Shown one piece after another: positions 32,267 to 43,494 of a stretch of DNA of 64,000 nucleotides. Both the position numbers and the translations under genes were made by a program. Under the pieces are notes generated by a model, which had not been told where the DNA came from, ran no database searches, and worked only from the letters and a program-made list of their open reading frames with translations. Every line of letters starts with the position of its first letter. Positions within the stretch are counted from its first letter, which is position 1. This DNA comes from Tamarix chinensis (Eukaryota; Streptophyta; Magnoliopsida; Caryophyllales; Tamaricaceae): the NCBI GenBank assembly GCA_030549775.1, contig CM060177.1, positions 93,434,736 to 93,498,735 of the forward strand, given 5' to 3'.

Positions 32267-33680
32267 CTAATCCAAGTTATAAATGGCACCCAAGTTGTGA
32301 TAATTTACAAATTTTATACCTCAGCTTTGCTAATGATTTACTACTATATTGTAAAGGTGACAAACCTTTTGAGATATACTTGAAGGAAGTGTTGGATCCG
32401 TTCACTAGTTTCTTAGGACTTAAAGTAAATCCAAGAGAAATGTCCGTATATAGTTCTGAGGGGGTATTTCTCAGGTCAAGTAATTTTTAGTCTGTTAAGG
32501 GAACATTCCCATTTCGATATTTAGAGATACCTATCAATGAAACTTATTTGGGTATCTAAGGATAAGCTGGTAAGTAGAGTAAGATGTTATGTCTACAAGT
32601 TTTTAAGATATGTGGGAAGAGTACAATTAGCTTCATTTGTCCTAAATGGAGTTATAAGATTTTGTTCATAACCATTACCAAATATAGTTATTCATCAAAT
32701 TGAATAAATTTGCAAGCGCTTTTTGTGTTTTGGATATACAGAGGGGGGGAAGGCTTTAGTAATGTGGAAGGTTGTATGTTTACCAAAGAAGGAAGGTGGC
32801 CTAGGCATTTTAAGATATAAAGACTTAGAGCATTGCAACACTTGAAAAATTGTTGTGGCAACTAATACAACACAAAGAGAGCTTGTGGATAAAGTGGGTA
32901 CATAGTGTATGTATCAAAACTCATAATATAAAATAAGTGGCAACTAAATCTCAACAATCTTGGACTTTCAAGGTAGTGATGAAGGTGAGACAACTATTTC
33001 TACATCATGGTATGACGGGAGAGTGTGGATAGGATAAATATTTTACAAATTTGAGAGAATGCCTATGATCTTATACAATAAAAATTGGAGAAGAAGGATT
33101 GGTACTCCTTGGTATGGAGACATAAGGGTATGAAAAGGCATATGGTGATTTGTTGGCTAGCATGTAACTAAGAATTACTAAATAGAGACAAATGTTCAAA
33201 ATGGTAGCTGAACATTGAGAATTATTGTGGTGTTTGCAAAAATAGTGAGGAAACTTTCGATCATCTTATGCTAACTTGATGCTTTGCTTCTACTTGGTGG
33301 AGAAAGACATAATAGCTAGGTGTGATGGAATAGTTGATACTTGGGAGGCATGGCATGGGAAAATTATGAAAATCACAAAGAGAAGGCACGAGCGAGCCAG
33401 GATCATAAGAGTGATATTTAAAGCAGCCATATATGGTATATGGATGAAAAGGAATTATGCCATTTTTCAAGGTAAAGTGATGAAACGAATGTCTTAGTTA
33501 GCTATATTGTTAGGCTTGCATTTATAAAACTAACACATTATGCCAGAATATATAGATACCAGCATAGGTTACATTAGCTGGATAGAGTGACCACATGAAG
33601 GTTTGTGTATACTCGTAATGTACCGCATGATTAACTGGCGTTAATAAAATTACTATTAATTACCCAAAGAAAATAATAGG
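32267..33680 (+). pseudogene. LINE (L1-like) RT end and zf-RVT, fragment 3 of 3
   Basis: The reading resumes with PSYKWHPSC, then LYLSFANDLLLYCKGDKPFE (32309-32365). FAND stands in place of the catalytic F-A-D-D box, so one Asp is Asn. PFRYLEIPINETYLGI follows as the post-palm region. Much later, NYCGVCKNSEETFDHLMLT (about 33218-33275), a stop, then CFASTWW, is the zf-RVT zinc-binding motif of plant LINEs (C-x2-C...H...C). The sequence GCGTTAATAAAATTA around 33630 and the A-rich AAAGAAAATAATAG tract could be the 3' end. No target duplicate was identified. Confidence 0.78.
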
Positions 33681-34321
33681 ATTACAATATTTGGGACTTC
33701 GAATTTGTTGGGTACTAAAAAGGGGCAATGTTAAATTATTATTATTATTATTATTGTGGACTTAAAAACCTCCATGTGGGTATGATTCCTCTTACCAATT
33801 GATGGGTTAATGGTCTTATAAAAGTGGTAGAGGAGATTTCAATACTACAGAATAGAGATTTAGTAACACCTAATATATGATGGCTACCACAAAAATGATT
33901 TCAAAAGTGTGGGTAAAGTAGAGAACACATTTGGAAAAAGGGTTTTCAAAACGGTTGTAGGTAGAAACCGTTACTAAAATTGAGCATTTAATGACAATTT
34001 AAAAAAGACTGTGATAAATTTTAAATAAAAACTTTAGAGAAAAACTTATATTAAAACTCACTCCCAAAAAAACATGGAAGATTTTTAACAACTGTTGTCA
34101 AACAAACTTATTATCAAACTTCACCCTATAATCATTCACTTTAGGAGCACTATTTTTCTATCACTTATGTTGAACCTTATTATTAGCGTGTTGGTTCCAC
34201 TATTCTCCTTCCTTTTTCCTATTTCATTTCTTCTTAGGCCCTTTCTTGTTTTCACCATGCAAAATTCCTTTTACTATTTCCTTTGTTGATATAGACCCTA
34301 TATAGTGGTTAATATTGTTAC

Positions 34322-34541
34322 TCCAAATGGGCTCCACCTGAAACCCAAAGGTATTATTGTCTGAGACCAGCTAATAGGGACCCCAAAGGCATATTCGCTA
34401 GGGAGGCCTTGGGCATTAGCATAAATGCCTGAGAAGAACCATAACTCCACCTAAAAGCTAGATCAAGAGTAGAGGGCTAACCCCCTATATAAACTATCCA
34501 GAGATTCCTTTAATTTTCAATATAGGATCACATCATTTCCA
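34322..34541 (+). repeat. Diverged direct repeat, copy 1 (period about 350 bp)
   Basis: The copy runs from GGGCTCCACCTGAAACCC to GGATCACATCATTTC. It is collinear with 34671-34887, with many substitutions. This copy contains CCCCCTATATAAAC, a TATA-like motif. The repeats may be remains of LTR or satellite sequence. Confidence 0.7.
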
Positions 34542-34670
34542 CCCCTTTAGACTGAACGCCCTTGCACTACTTTCGTTAGCGATCAACATGAGTTGATAAG
34601 AAGGTTTCGACTGAGGTTATTCTCTTATACTAGATGATACAAAATCGTCTAGCAATTATATATTGTCATA

Positions 34671-34887
34671 CCAAGTGGGCCCCACTTAAAACCCCAAAGC
34701 ATAATTGCTTGGGAATAGCTAATATACATCCCAAATATGTAATCGTCTTGGAGTCCTCAGGCATAATTGCCTAAGTAGAAACTTAAATCTACCCAAAAAC
34801 TAGCTCAAGAATGGAGGGATGACCCCCCATGTAAACTGTCTAAAAATTACCTTAGTTTAAGATATGGGATCACATCATTTCGTCACA
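34671..34887 (+). repeat. Diverged direct repeat, copy 2
   Basis: The copy runs from GTGGGCCCCACTTAAAAC to GGGATCACATCATTTC and is homologous to 34322-34541. The spacer of about 130 bp is not part of the repeat. Confidence 0.7.
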
Positions 34888-35959
34888 ATTGTGTTTAACA
34901 GTTTTGACAGTTACAAGTTGAAGACATAACATGACCATGGAAGATGTAGGGCCTTCAATAAGGAAAAAAGGTGAAAAGACAAAACATACAACCTCATTTG
35001 GCATAACTAATTGGAATGTAGTTAATTACTTCTAGATATACTCATTCACGATTTCTTTTGTTCACCATTTTATTCGACGAGAAACCTTCCTTAATTTTGG
35101 TTCTTTGTTATGCCCCATTGTTAACTATTTCTCATCTTGTGTAATTTTGGCCAACAATTTCATCTTCTTTTCCAAAATCTGAAGCACCAATTGCTATCTT
35201 TCTAATTTTTTGTTTGCCAAACTATTTTGGAAGGCGAAAGTTTGAAGGCGTTGGAAATTTTAGTTAAGTGATCAAATTCATGTTTATGGGTATGAGGTAT
35301 TGGTTGTTTTTCATGACTTCAATTTTAGATTTTAATTTCTAGTCTTATTTGAAGGTCAACCAAATTTCCATGATAATTTTTTTATGCCTTGAAATATTTT
35401 TTACTTTTACAATCCTAATCTAATATGGGAAACTTTGCTCATAGGTTCATAAAAAAGCTCTCCAAGAACTAGGTTGGGCCATGGCTACCGTTGCTTCACA
35501 CCTAAAAGTAGAGTCATTTGATTACTATATAAATGGAAGGAATGATATAGTTATGTTTAATGAAATATTGAGGGTTTGAATCCCTTACTCTCCTTCAATT
35601 CTACTAGAAAAATAAAAAATAATAATATGGCAAAAGGGATTTTGTTTGTTATTATTATCCAAAATTTTGCTAATAGTTCTTAATTGTAACCATTATATAA
35701 AGTCCAACTTTGATAATAGTTTCAATCAAGAATTGTTTGCAAACATTCAATTTATTCTAGCCAAAGGAACTTCTAATAACAAATTTGGCCAAGAAGCATC
35801 ATCAAAATTCTTTTAACTTGCTGTAACGCACATGATTTATCCTATTTTTTATCATGGTTTTTTGAACCATTAGCATAGATACGATAATGGGAAAGCCTCA
35901 TTTTAGATATTATTAAATCTCATTCTTGTTGTAGCTTTTGTAGTGTAGAGGTTAACTAA

Positions 35960-36300
35960 AACAAAGAGGATCATAACACGCTTATATGGGTTGCATTGGA
36001 AGTCTTACTACACAAGATAAAATGGGTTATATTTAGCCATAATAATAATCAAATCATTACCTCTTGCAAGAATACCTAGAATGATGTCCATGGTAAGATC
36101 CTTTGATGGCTCACAAAGTACAGGCACAGAAGTATACGATCTCATGTTTTGTTGCCTAGTTTTTACTAATTAGCAATTACGACATTGGGAAATGACTCAT
36201 TTGACATATTGTTTCCAAGAAGGTCAATAAGACTAATCACTTGTCAAAGAAATGATGTAATATTTTCAAAAGTAATTGACTAAGCTACCAACCTATATTT
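35960..36300 (-). pseudogene. Ty3/gypsy integrase remnant, minus strand
   Basis: On the minus strand, NMRSYTSVPVLCEPSKDLTM is followed by DIILGILARGNDLIIIIMAK and YNPFYL (36150-36000). This is the start of the gypsy integrase core ('PLP.P..PW..+SMDFV.GLPR...G.D.I.VVVD'), with the first catalytic Asp preserved. Upstream, near 36215-36170, QYVK, a stop, then VISQCRNC and a stop matches the end of the zinc finger (C-x2-C). No LTRs were found for it. Confidence 0.65.
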
Positions 36301-36679
36301 TCCAAATGAGGATTTCCTTATAGAAAGATTGGGGAATGCAAAGAGAAGTAGCCACAAAGAGATATACCTCATAGATTACATTATCCATGTACTTAGTATG
36401 GTTACCGCTCAATACCTCCTAATGATACTGAAAAATGAAAGTAGTTTGGTGTGGTATGTAAATGTTAGGATATGAAAATAGAAATACATAGTGTTTTCTA
36501 TAAAAATTACCTATGCGAGAAAGATCTTTTGATGTAGAGAGTTCTTCTTGATGCTTCCCTCCCTTGGCAGCCCACTCCTATAGTACATTAGATTGTTTAA
36601 AACAAATCAATAACATTATTCTTTATCTGACATGCCCATCCTTTATGTCTAAAACTAGAGGAGGACTTATGTTAACAAG
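36301..36679. other. No gene recognised
   Basis: This may be further decayed sequence of the minus-strand gypsy fragment. No motif is clear. It ends with ACAAG, the left target duplicate of the solo LTR. Confidence 0.4.
36675..36679. repeat. Target duplication ACAAG (left)
   Basis: ACAAG immediately before the solo LTR is identical to 41654-41658. Confidence 0.9.
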
Positions 36680-37539
36680 TGTAATATCCCGTATTTTTAA
36701 AATCCAAATTATTAAGTTTAATGATTTGATTAACGTAATTTGATGCAAGTATTTAATTATTTTAATTTTTATTTGTTCTATGGGTTTATCAACGATTCGA
36801 ATTCATATTTGAATGTAATTAATCGTTGTCGTTGCGAACCATTCTAGATAAATTCGTTAACAACAATGATTTTATTATATTCTTATAAGTTCGAGTCTCG
36901 GTTAAAAATATATATTCCCATTCTTTCTCGTATTTTGATTTTTAATATTTTAAATTCGTTTTCGATTATAACTTCGTCATGTGATTACGACTTTGTTTTG
37001 AAGTTATATATTTCGTTAACGAAATATATTATTTAAGTTATAGAATTTCTGTTTAAATAGTTAAATTTATTTTAATGATTTTACCTGTAGAAAATATTTC
37101 CGACTTTAAGTTTATTCATTTTCGGAAATCGTTAATATTTTTAGGAAGTTTTAAATTTAAAAGATTTATTTAAGAATTTATTTTTGAAATTAATTTTCTT
37201 CTGTTTTACGCTTTTCAGTTTATGGAAAATCGGTTTCGGAAATTATTTAAATTAGTCTCGGTTTATTAGAATTTGAATTAAATATTTCCTTATATATTTT
37301 TAAACATTATTTTGAGGTCTTATAATATATTTCCGTAATCAAAATAAATTTTTACGTTTCTTGTTTAATTTTCTGAAAACATTCCCGAAATTCTTTATAT
37401 AGCTTGTATATCAATTCTAAGCCTTCGGATCCGTTCAAAATAAATTTTTGTTAAATAAATATTAGGCAAAATTCTTCTAATAATAATTTTAAATATTTAG
37501 TATTTATTCTATACTTGTATTTGTAAAAAAAAAAACTCT

Positions 37540-37935
37540 AACCCGTCGGCCGACCCCCCCCTCTTCCTTTTCCTTTTTCTCTTCTTCCATTTCTCTTCAA
37601 TCCCCGACTCTCCTGTTCGTGACTCCTGTTCCCTGCGCCTTGAAACTCTATCCTCCCTCATCTCCTCCTCCTCGCTAGCTGACCTCCAGCTGCCGCCGAC
37701 CAACCATCGCTGGCGGCGCTGCGCAACAGCCACAACAAGTAGCAACCGCAGCAGTTGTAACCGACGCAGCGCCACAGCCGCGCAGTAGTAGCATCGAACT
37801 GCAGCGGAGACAGCAACGAGCCACGCCAGTTCTGCCGTTGTCCGGCCACGGCAAGCGTCGCCGACCACCGGCGAACCATCCCTATTCCCCGACAAAGCTT
37901 CTCCGGCATTTTCTTGTCCCGATTGTGTTGATTTC
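37540..37935. other. Pyrimidine- then GC-rich segment of the solo LTR
   Basis: A run of C and CT-rich sequence is followed by about 250 bp of GC-rich sequence with many CAGC/GCCG triplets. It is open on the minus strand as an Arg-rich, low-complexity frame (37937-37509), which I do not accept as a gene. By analogy with 42950-44090 in the Tekay LTR, it probably forms the start of the R/leader region. Confidence 0.5.
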
Positions 37936-38156
37936 ATTCGGTATAAATTTTCGAAAAACCCTAACCCTTGTTTTGATTAATTGGGTATGAATTAGCTTAT
38001 AAAAAGCAAAATTGATTGTTTGTTTATGTATATATGTGCTGTAAGATTGATTTGGATAGGTTAATTGTGTGGTTGTGTTGGAATTTTGGAAAAATTGGAT
38101 TTTTGGTTGGGTTATGCCCGAATTTTTCGGATTCGTCAGATTTAGCTATTTTTGAT

Positions 38157-38735
38157 AAATTGATTATACAAAATGTTTTAAAATGTACCCAATTTCATTT
38201 TGGAACCGTCAATTTGAGGAATTTATACAGGTTTTATCGAAATTTGATTCCTAGGTCAAAATTCGGGTGTAATGAAAGTGGGTCGTATAATCGAGCCGTT
38301 TCGCTCAATTGATTTTATAATATTGTTTAAAATGTATTTAATTTTACATTGGAAGTGTTGATTTGGAAAAATTATGCGTAATTGATCGGAATTGGATTTT
38401 TAGGTCAAAACTCCTGCGGGTTTAAATTGGTTTGGGTAATCGGGTTATTTTATTCAATTGACTATATAAATTACATTATAATATGTTTAATTACATTTTC
38501 GAACCATCAATTGATATGTTTTGGCAAGGATTGATCGGATTTGCGTTTCGGGCTCAAAAACCCTAATTGTGCTAAATTGCGTATTTCTTTTATTGGTTTT
38601 GAGAAATTGATTATTTGATATGTTATAAAATGTGTTTAATTGCATTTCTAAACATTCAATTTGATTAAATTTATAGAATTTTAACGAATTGTATTTTCGG
38701 GCCTAAAACCCTAATTTTCGGGGATGATTTTATAA
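38157..38735 (+). repeat. Four diverged tandem repeats of about 150 bp in the solo LTR
   Basis: Each unit starts ATTGATTATA or a variant (near 38157, 38308, 38457, 38608). Each then shows a 'aaaatgt(g)tttaatt.cattt..aaccntcaatttga' core and ends with a 'ggtcaaaa(c)' or 'gggcctaaaaccctaattttcg' block. Spacings are about 148-152 bp. Confidence 0.7.
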
Positions 38736-40206
38736 AATTGATTTTGCTGTGTGTATTTTATCTAATCGAATTCTATCTTTGGGTTTTAAATCATTTAAAT
38801 TCTGTTTTAACCTAATCGGTTTGGATTTGGTTCTATGTAAATGGTTAGGTCACCTATTTAGTTGTAAAACCTAATAAATAAGTTATTTTCGATAAATTAA
38901 CTTATGATCGATTATTCTTTCTCGGGCTTTCCAAATTAAGTTGAAATGTCCCAAGTGATATTTGTATTAATCCATTTTGATTTAGTTTTAATCTTAAATC
39001 TTAATAGAGCTATGCTTTTAAGTCCTAAGTTTTGGACACGTTTTTCCAAGAAAATAGTTTGTGTCTCTTTGTATCGATTAAATTATAATAATTGAAATTA
39101 TTGATTGATAGGATAGTTTCTAATTTAGTTTTCGATTTCTATCGGATCTAGGAAAGCCTTATTGTGGATCCACGAGTTAGTGATCTCTCTCTCTCCCTCT
39201 TATCTCGCGTAGCTAGCTTCGGATCCAGGTAAGTTCTCTACTTACCTCTTCTTATGGGTATTTCGTAAGGATGTGGCTAAGGTCCCTATGTGTTATGTGA
39301 CTTGCATGCCTTAGATGTTTTGCATATATACCATATCCGGTTGTGTATCGCATATATGATTGTCCTTAATGTGTTTTATGCGTAGCGCAGCTTCGAGTTA
39401 AGGTATCTGGTATGTGTTTTTCTTACGACATGAATGTGATATCCATATGTGGTGATTATGATGTGCTGTGATATGATGTAACCCTCTAGGACATGCATGC
39501 TAGGGTGATTATTATTATTATTATTATTATGACATGGAGATAAAATGGCAAAAAGAAATAAATGGGAAGTGAGTTGCTGAAAGGGAGTATAAGGGACCCG
39601 ATTAGGGTTTGGGAAGAATTAGTAATCTGAAAAAGGCAAAAGTAAAAATTATTAACGGTGAGTGAGGTGAGGGTTGAGAGTGAGAGTTTAAGTTATGAGG
39701 AACGATTATGGGTGTTATGGGAGAGAAGAAATATTGGGTAAAAAGGAGAGGTTACTTGTGGGAGAAGAAAGGTAATAGGGTTGAAGTAGCCAACTAGGGT
39801 TTTAGGGTCACAGGTGGAATCGATGGGTAAAGAGATATGATTTGGGATTGGATCTAAATGAGATGAGGTGTGGGGTGATAAATGGAGTAATGTTAGTGTA
39901 TGTGAGAGAAAGTTGGGCCACATAGGTCCAATTAGGGTTTCCAAGGGAAAACCATAAAGGGAGATAGCGGGTGGAGTCTGATGCCACGAGGTGTTGGGTC
40001 TTAACCCACACCCTTAGGAGTTGGTTTTCATCATGTATTATTATAGAGGGAAATGGATATCGAGGTGTGATAAGGGGTGCACGAGTTCCAAGATATGGGA
40101 CGGGCCCTCCTGGGAGGATAAGTGTGGATATAGTTAGCCATGCATGTCAAGGGTAAAATACTTTCAAATAAGATACGTTAAGATACTAATCACTTAAAGA
40201 GGAAGA

Positions 40207-40367
40207 TGCTGAGCCGGGCCCAGACCGGTCCACCGGTGAATAATAGTGGCCAGGAGCCGGGGTGCCCTGGAGACCGTGCCACCGTCGAACAATAGTGGTC
40301 AGGAGCGTTTTGCCCTGTATGATTTCCGGTCCACCGGCTATAATAGTGGGGGTTTCCATGCTCAGCA
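40207..40367 (+). repeat. Structured tandem unit 1 of the solo LTR
   Basis: The outer stem is TGCTGAGC (40207-40214) with GCTCAGCA (40360-40367). Inside are CCGGTCCACCGG (40225-40236), a self-complementary hairpin with a TCCA loop, and CCAGGAGC...GCCCTGG (40250-40270), a second hairpin. Variants of both follow, each CCGG-type motif being followed by AATAATAGTGG. Confidence 0.75.
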
Positions 40368-40424
40368 ACCCAAATGTAAAATTTATAAGACATGGGAAAG
40401 ATACTAAATACTTACAGTGGAACA

Positions 40425-40591
40425 CCGTGTGAGTCGGGGCCAGACCGGTCCACCGGCAAATAATAGTGGCCAGGAGCATTTTGCCGTGGAGACCGATCCA
40501 CCGGCAAATAATAGTGGTCAGGAGCATTCTGCCCTGAGTGTATACTTTACGGTCCACCGGCTATAATAGTGGGGTTCCCGCACTCACATGG
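40425..40591 (+). repeat. Structured tandem unit 2 of the solo LTR
   Basis: The outer stem is CCGTGTGAGTCGGGG (40425-40439) with CCCGCACTCACATGG (40577-40591). The inner hairpins are CCGGTCCACCGG (40445-40456), CCAGGAGCATTTTGCCGTGG (40470-40489) and TCAGGAGCATTCTGCCCTGA (40518-40537). The last has a T-A closing pair where the sister hairpins have C-G. Confidence 0.75.
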
Positions 40592-40669
40592 ACTATTAAA
40601 GAATATGTGTGGAATGAATATATTATTGATGAGAATAAAGAATGAGTCATAAGCACTTACAGTAAAACA

Positions 40670-40836
40670 CCATGTGAGTCGGGGCCAGACCGGTCCACCG
40701 GCAAATAATAGTGGCCAGGAGCGTTCTGCCCTGGAGACCGGTCCACCGGCAAATAATAGTGGTCAAGAGCGTTCTGCCCTGAGTTTATATATTCCGGTCC
40801 ACCTGCTATAATAGTGGGGTTCCCGCACTCACATGG
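40670..40836 (+). repeat. Structured tandem unit 3 of the solo LTR
   Basis: The outer stem is CCATGTGAGTCGGG (from 40670) with CCCGCACTCACATGG (40822-40836), about 14 paired bases with one bulge. The inner hairpins are CCGGTCCACCGG (40690-40701 and again near 40739), CCAGGAGCGTTCTGCCCTGG (40715-40734) and a TCAAGAGC...GCCCTGA copy (40763-40782). Confidence 0.75.
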
Positions 40837-41653
40837 ATTGATAAAGACTATGGTGTGAAATGACTACTTTTAATAAAGACTCAAAGGAAATAAGTCTAAT
40901 TGGACTATGGTCAGCTTTTATTATCTGTATTACTACATGCTGCTTACGTGAGTATGTCACGCGTTGAGTTTCCAATAATATGGATTATTCCTACTTGAGG
41001 CGCATGAGGCACTTTATATTTCGGTTATACTACGCTTATATGTTTAAATGGGATGTTATATATGTTTCATATGTTACTATAGGTGTATGGCAAGATTCAT
41101 GCTATGGGTTGTGAGTATGTATGATATTGTATCAACGTATTGTATCATAATTTAATATGTATTTGATGTTATAGTTTACGTCTCTCCCATAAGATAGGGT
41201 AGTGAGACTTACTCAGTATTGGACCCGTACTGATACTACACTGGTTGAATGGGTCCTGTGATGATCCATTGATGGTGGGGAGCAGACCTTTGATACAGGT
41301 TTTGATCGGTTACTAGATTGGGGTGGAAGGCTTGACTTGAGTGAGTAGGCAGTCCGGATATTTATCCTTCGGGATTTGTTTTGTTTAATTGTATTCATCT
41401 TTGGAAGTTACAAGTGTTGTATTTTAATTTCCAAGGGTTTTGTAATTGACTTTTAATTTCTCGTAACGCTGTCATGCTTTTAAAATTCGGATTTAAATGT
41501 TTGACAGGTTTTGGCCTTGCATCTAACATGAGATAGATGGTTGATGTGTATCTTGTGTTAGATGTGGCGGTAACATTTTCCAAATTCGCTCCTAGCTTCC
41601 GCTTTATTTTTTTCAAAATTTTTTTTTCAGGAGTGAAATTTGGGGGTGTTACA

Positions 41654-41658
41654 ACAAG
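41654..41658. repeat. Target duplication ACAAG (right)
   Basis: It is identical to 36675-36679 and directly follows the TTACA end of the solo LTR. Confidence 0.9.
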
Positions 41659-42617
41659 TGACAGCAGTAATCTATTTTGAATTTTTAATAGGAAGGTGTT
41701 GTTATTTCTACTTGACCATCAAATCTATTTATTGATCCTTAGGAGGGAAGTTCTATTAAGTGATCTCTTGTGTAACTATAATTTTTTTATAATATGAGAA
41801 TTTAATGTTGTATTTTTGGTTAATTAATGGAATTATTCTTATTAATTAATATTACTAAGTTATGAGATCATTCTTAGCAAAACCTTTGTGAGTCTTCATT
41901 CTAGTTTGATATATATTTTTGTGCCATTCTTACTAGTACACGAATTGAAATAAATGATAGCAAGTATAAGGTGATTTAAAACTAAGTCGTCGTCTATCCC
42001 ATTACCCAAGAAAAAAAAAACACTAAGTGATCATTTTGGAATTTTAAGTAGGACGTTTACACAATGGTTCTAAGGCAAAACTGCCACGTATACACTTAAA
42101 TATAAAGGTTAATAGTGGAGAAGGGTATACATGACGGTTTTTGTCAATCAAAGTGTATGCCCTTATTGATGATAATGGTATACATGCTAGTTATACACAA
42201 CATTTATCATGTATACTCTTACTATGATAGTACATTTTACGCCAATTATACTATGTAGGTTTATTCTATAACACACAATGTATACTATTTTCCATATTAA
42301 AAAATGGGAAGTAAAGGTATACATAGTGGTTATAAATAAAAGTTGTCATGCATACCCTTACTGTGATAGTACATTTTATGCTAGTTATACTAGACAGTTT
42401 TGTTCTATAACACGATGTGTATTCTTTTTTTTTCCCTTTTTTTTTGGCATGTAGTGTTTATGGTGGTTGTTAATCAAAACTGTCATGTATACCCTTCGAC
42501 TCTTTTTTTTTACTTTGTCTTTCTTTAACCTAGAACCACTTTTAACTTTTCATTTTACCTCTTATCACCAGACAATGGCCATTCTAAGCGACAAATCTCT
42601 ACAACCACTAGTGTGCC
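41659..42617. repeat. Region with GTATACATGACGGTTTT-type repeats, possible CACTA subterminal region
   Basis: Between the solo LTR and the Tekay element, short motifs such as GTATACATGACGGTTTT recur in both orientations (42126, 42170, 42318, 42347, 42478). They lie within two diverged copies of a unit of about 139 bp (42213-42290 and 42352-42428). Repeated motifs near the ends are typical of CACTA elements. A CACTA-type coding region in plus orientation starts just beyond the Tekay element (55392 on), so this may be its 5' end. I could not confirm a CACTA terminus; 'CACTAAGTG' at 42021 is only a candidate. Confidence 0.45.
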
Positions 42618-42698
42618 TGTAATATTCCAAAACCCTATTTTTGGAATTAAAAATAAATTAAGGATTATTGGATAATGTTTAATTAAATATTCCATTTC

Positions 42699-42757
<59 letters not shown>

Positions 42758-43494
42758 GCCACGAAAGAAGAAAATGATGTAGGGATCTAATTAGCAGAAG
42801 CTAAATTTATTTGCTACACTAAAATAAATTATAAGTGAATCATAGTAATAATTTCTAATTAATAAAAAAATTATATTCTTATTATTACTAATTTTTATTA
42901 TTCCCAAAATACAAAAAAAAACATCCCAAACCACCCTACCAACCCCATTTTTTCTTTTTTTTTTCTTTTTCCTTTTTAATTCCCTTTTTTCTTCCTTTTG
43001 CTTCTCTTTTTCTTCCTTTTCTTTTTTTTTCTTCCTTTCCCCTCCCTCACTTGACTAGGCCATGCCCAACGTAGGCCTAGTCCCTCATTTCCTCCTCCTT
43101 TTCTTCCTTTCTCTCCCCCAGACCCACTTTTTCTCTTTTTCTTTTTCCTCCGCGTGACCCGACATAAGTGCCCATGCCTGTTCTACCTCTTTTCCCCCTT
43201 TCTCCCTTTCTGACCCTATCTTCAACCTCCGTCCCGATCGGAGCTACTGGGCATGGCTACTTTGTAGCTTCGTTCCTCTCTCTCCCTTTCAATTTTCCTC
43301 GTCTAGACCTACAAGGCATGTAGTTGGCACTACCCTGCATTGGGTCCCTCCCTCTTAAAACCCCCAACTCCCCCTCCTAACCCCTGTAACTTCCCTACCA
43401 CATCCCCTTATCGTGCAGCTGCGCCGGTCGACAACCAACTACCCCGCCCCTTGTCTTCTTCATTCCTTTATCCACTTCCCTCAACCATTTCCCC

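Larger units (their letters stand above)
33681..35950. other. AT-rich region without a supported gene
   Basis: It contains an (ATT)n run at 33737-33757 and a direct repeat of about 220 bp (separate entries). Motifs such as AACGGTTGTAGG...GAAACCGTT near 33950 are reminiscent of CACTA subterminal sequence, but no ends are seen. The open frame 34095-34289 has no domain. Confidence 0.45.
36680..41653 (+). mobile_element. Giant solo LTR (Tekay/Del-like)
   Basis: This 4974-bp unit starts TGTAATATCCC and ends GGGGGTGTTACA. The terminal inverted repeat is TGTAA/TTACA, the same ends as the Tekay element at 42618. It is flanked by the exact 5-bp duplication ACAAG. No gag or pol is inside, so it is a solo LTR left by recombination between two LTRs. 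It shares with the Tekay LTRs a pyrimidine-rich stretch and the hairpin-rich tandem units, but the sequences are otherwise diverged, so it represents another family. No partner copy is in the window. Confidence 0.9.

Noticed and set aside
33276..33497. 73-aa plus-strand frame as a separate gene
   Set aside because: It is the region following the zf-RVT motif of the LINE and only a shifted piece of ORF2.
37509..37937. 142-aa minus-strand open frame in the solo LTR
   Set aside because: Arg/Ala-rich low-complexity frame in GC-rich sequence, overlapped by another frame. No domain, and on the opposite strand to the presumed LTR transcript.
40190..40557. Minus-strand frames over the structured repeats
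   Set aside because: The frame reads through repeat units and produces repeated words. It is a by-product of the tandem units.
40207..40836. CRISPR-like array
   Set aside because: Repeats are 12-21 nt palindromes within 165-nt units, without unique spacers, in a plant LTR.
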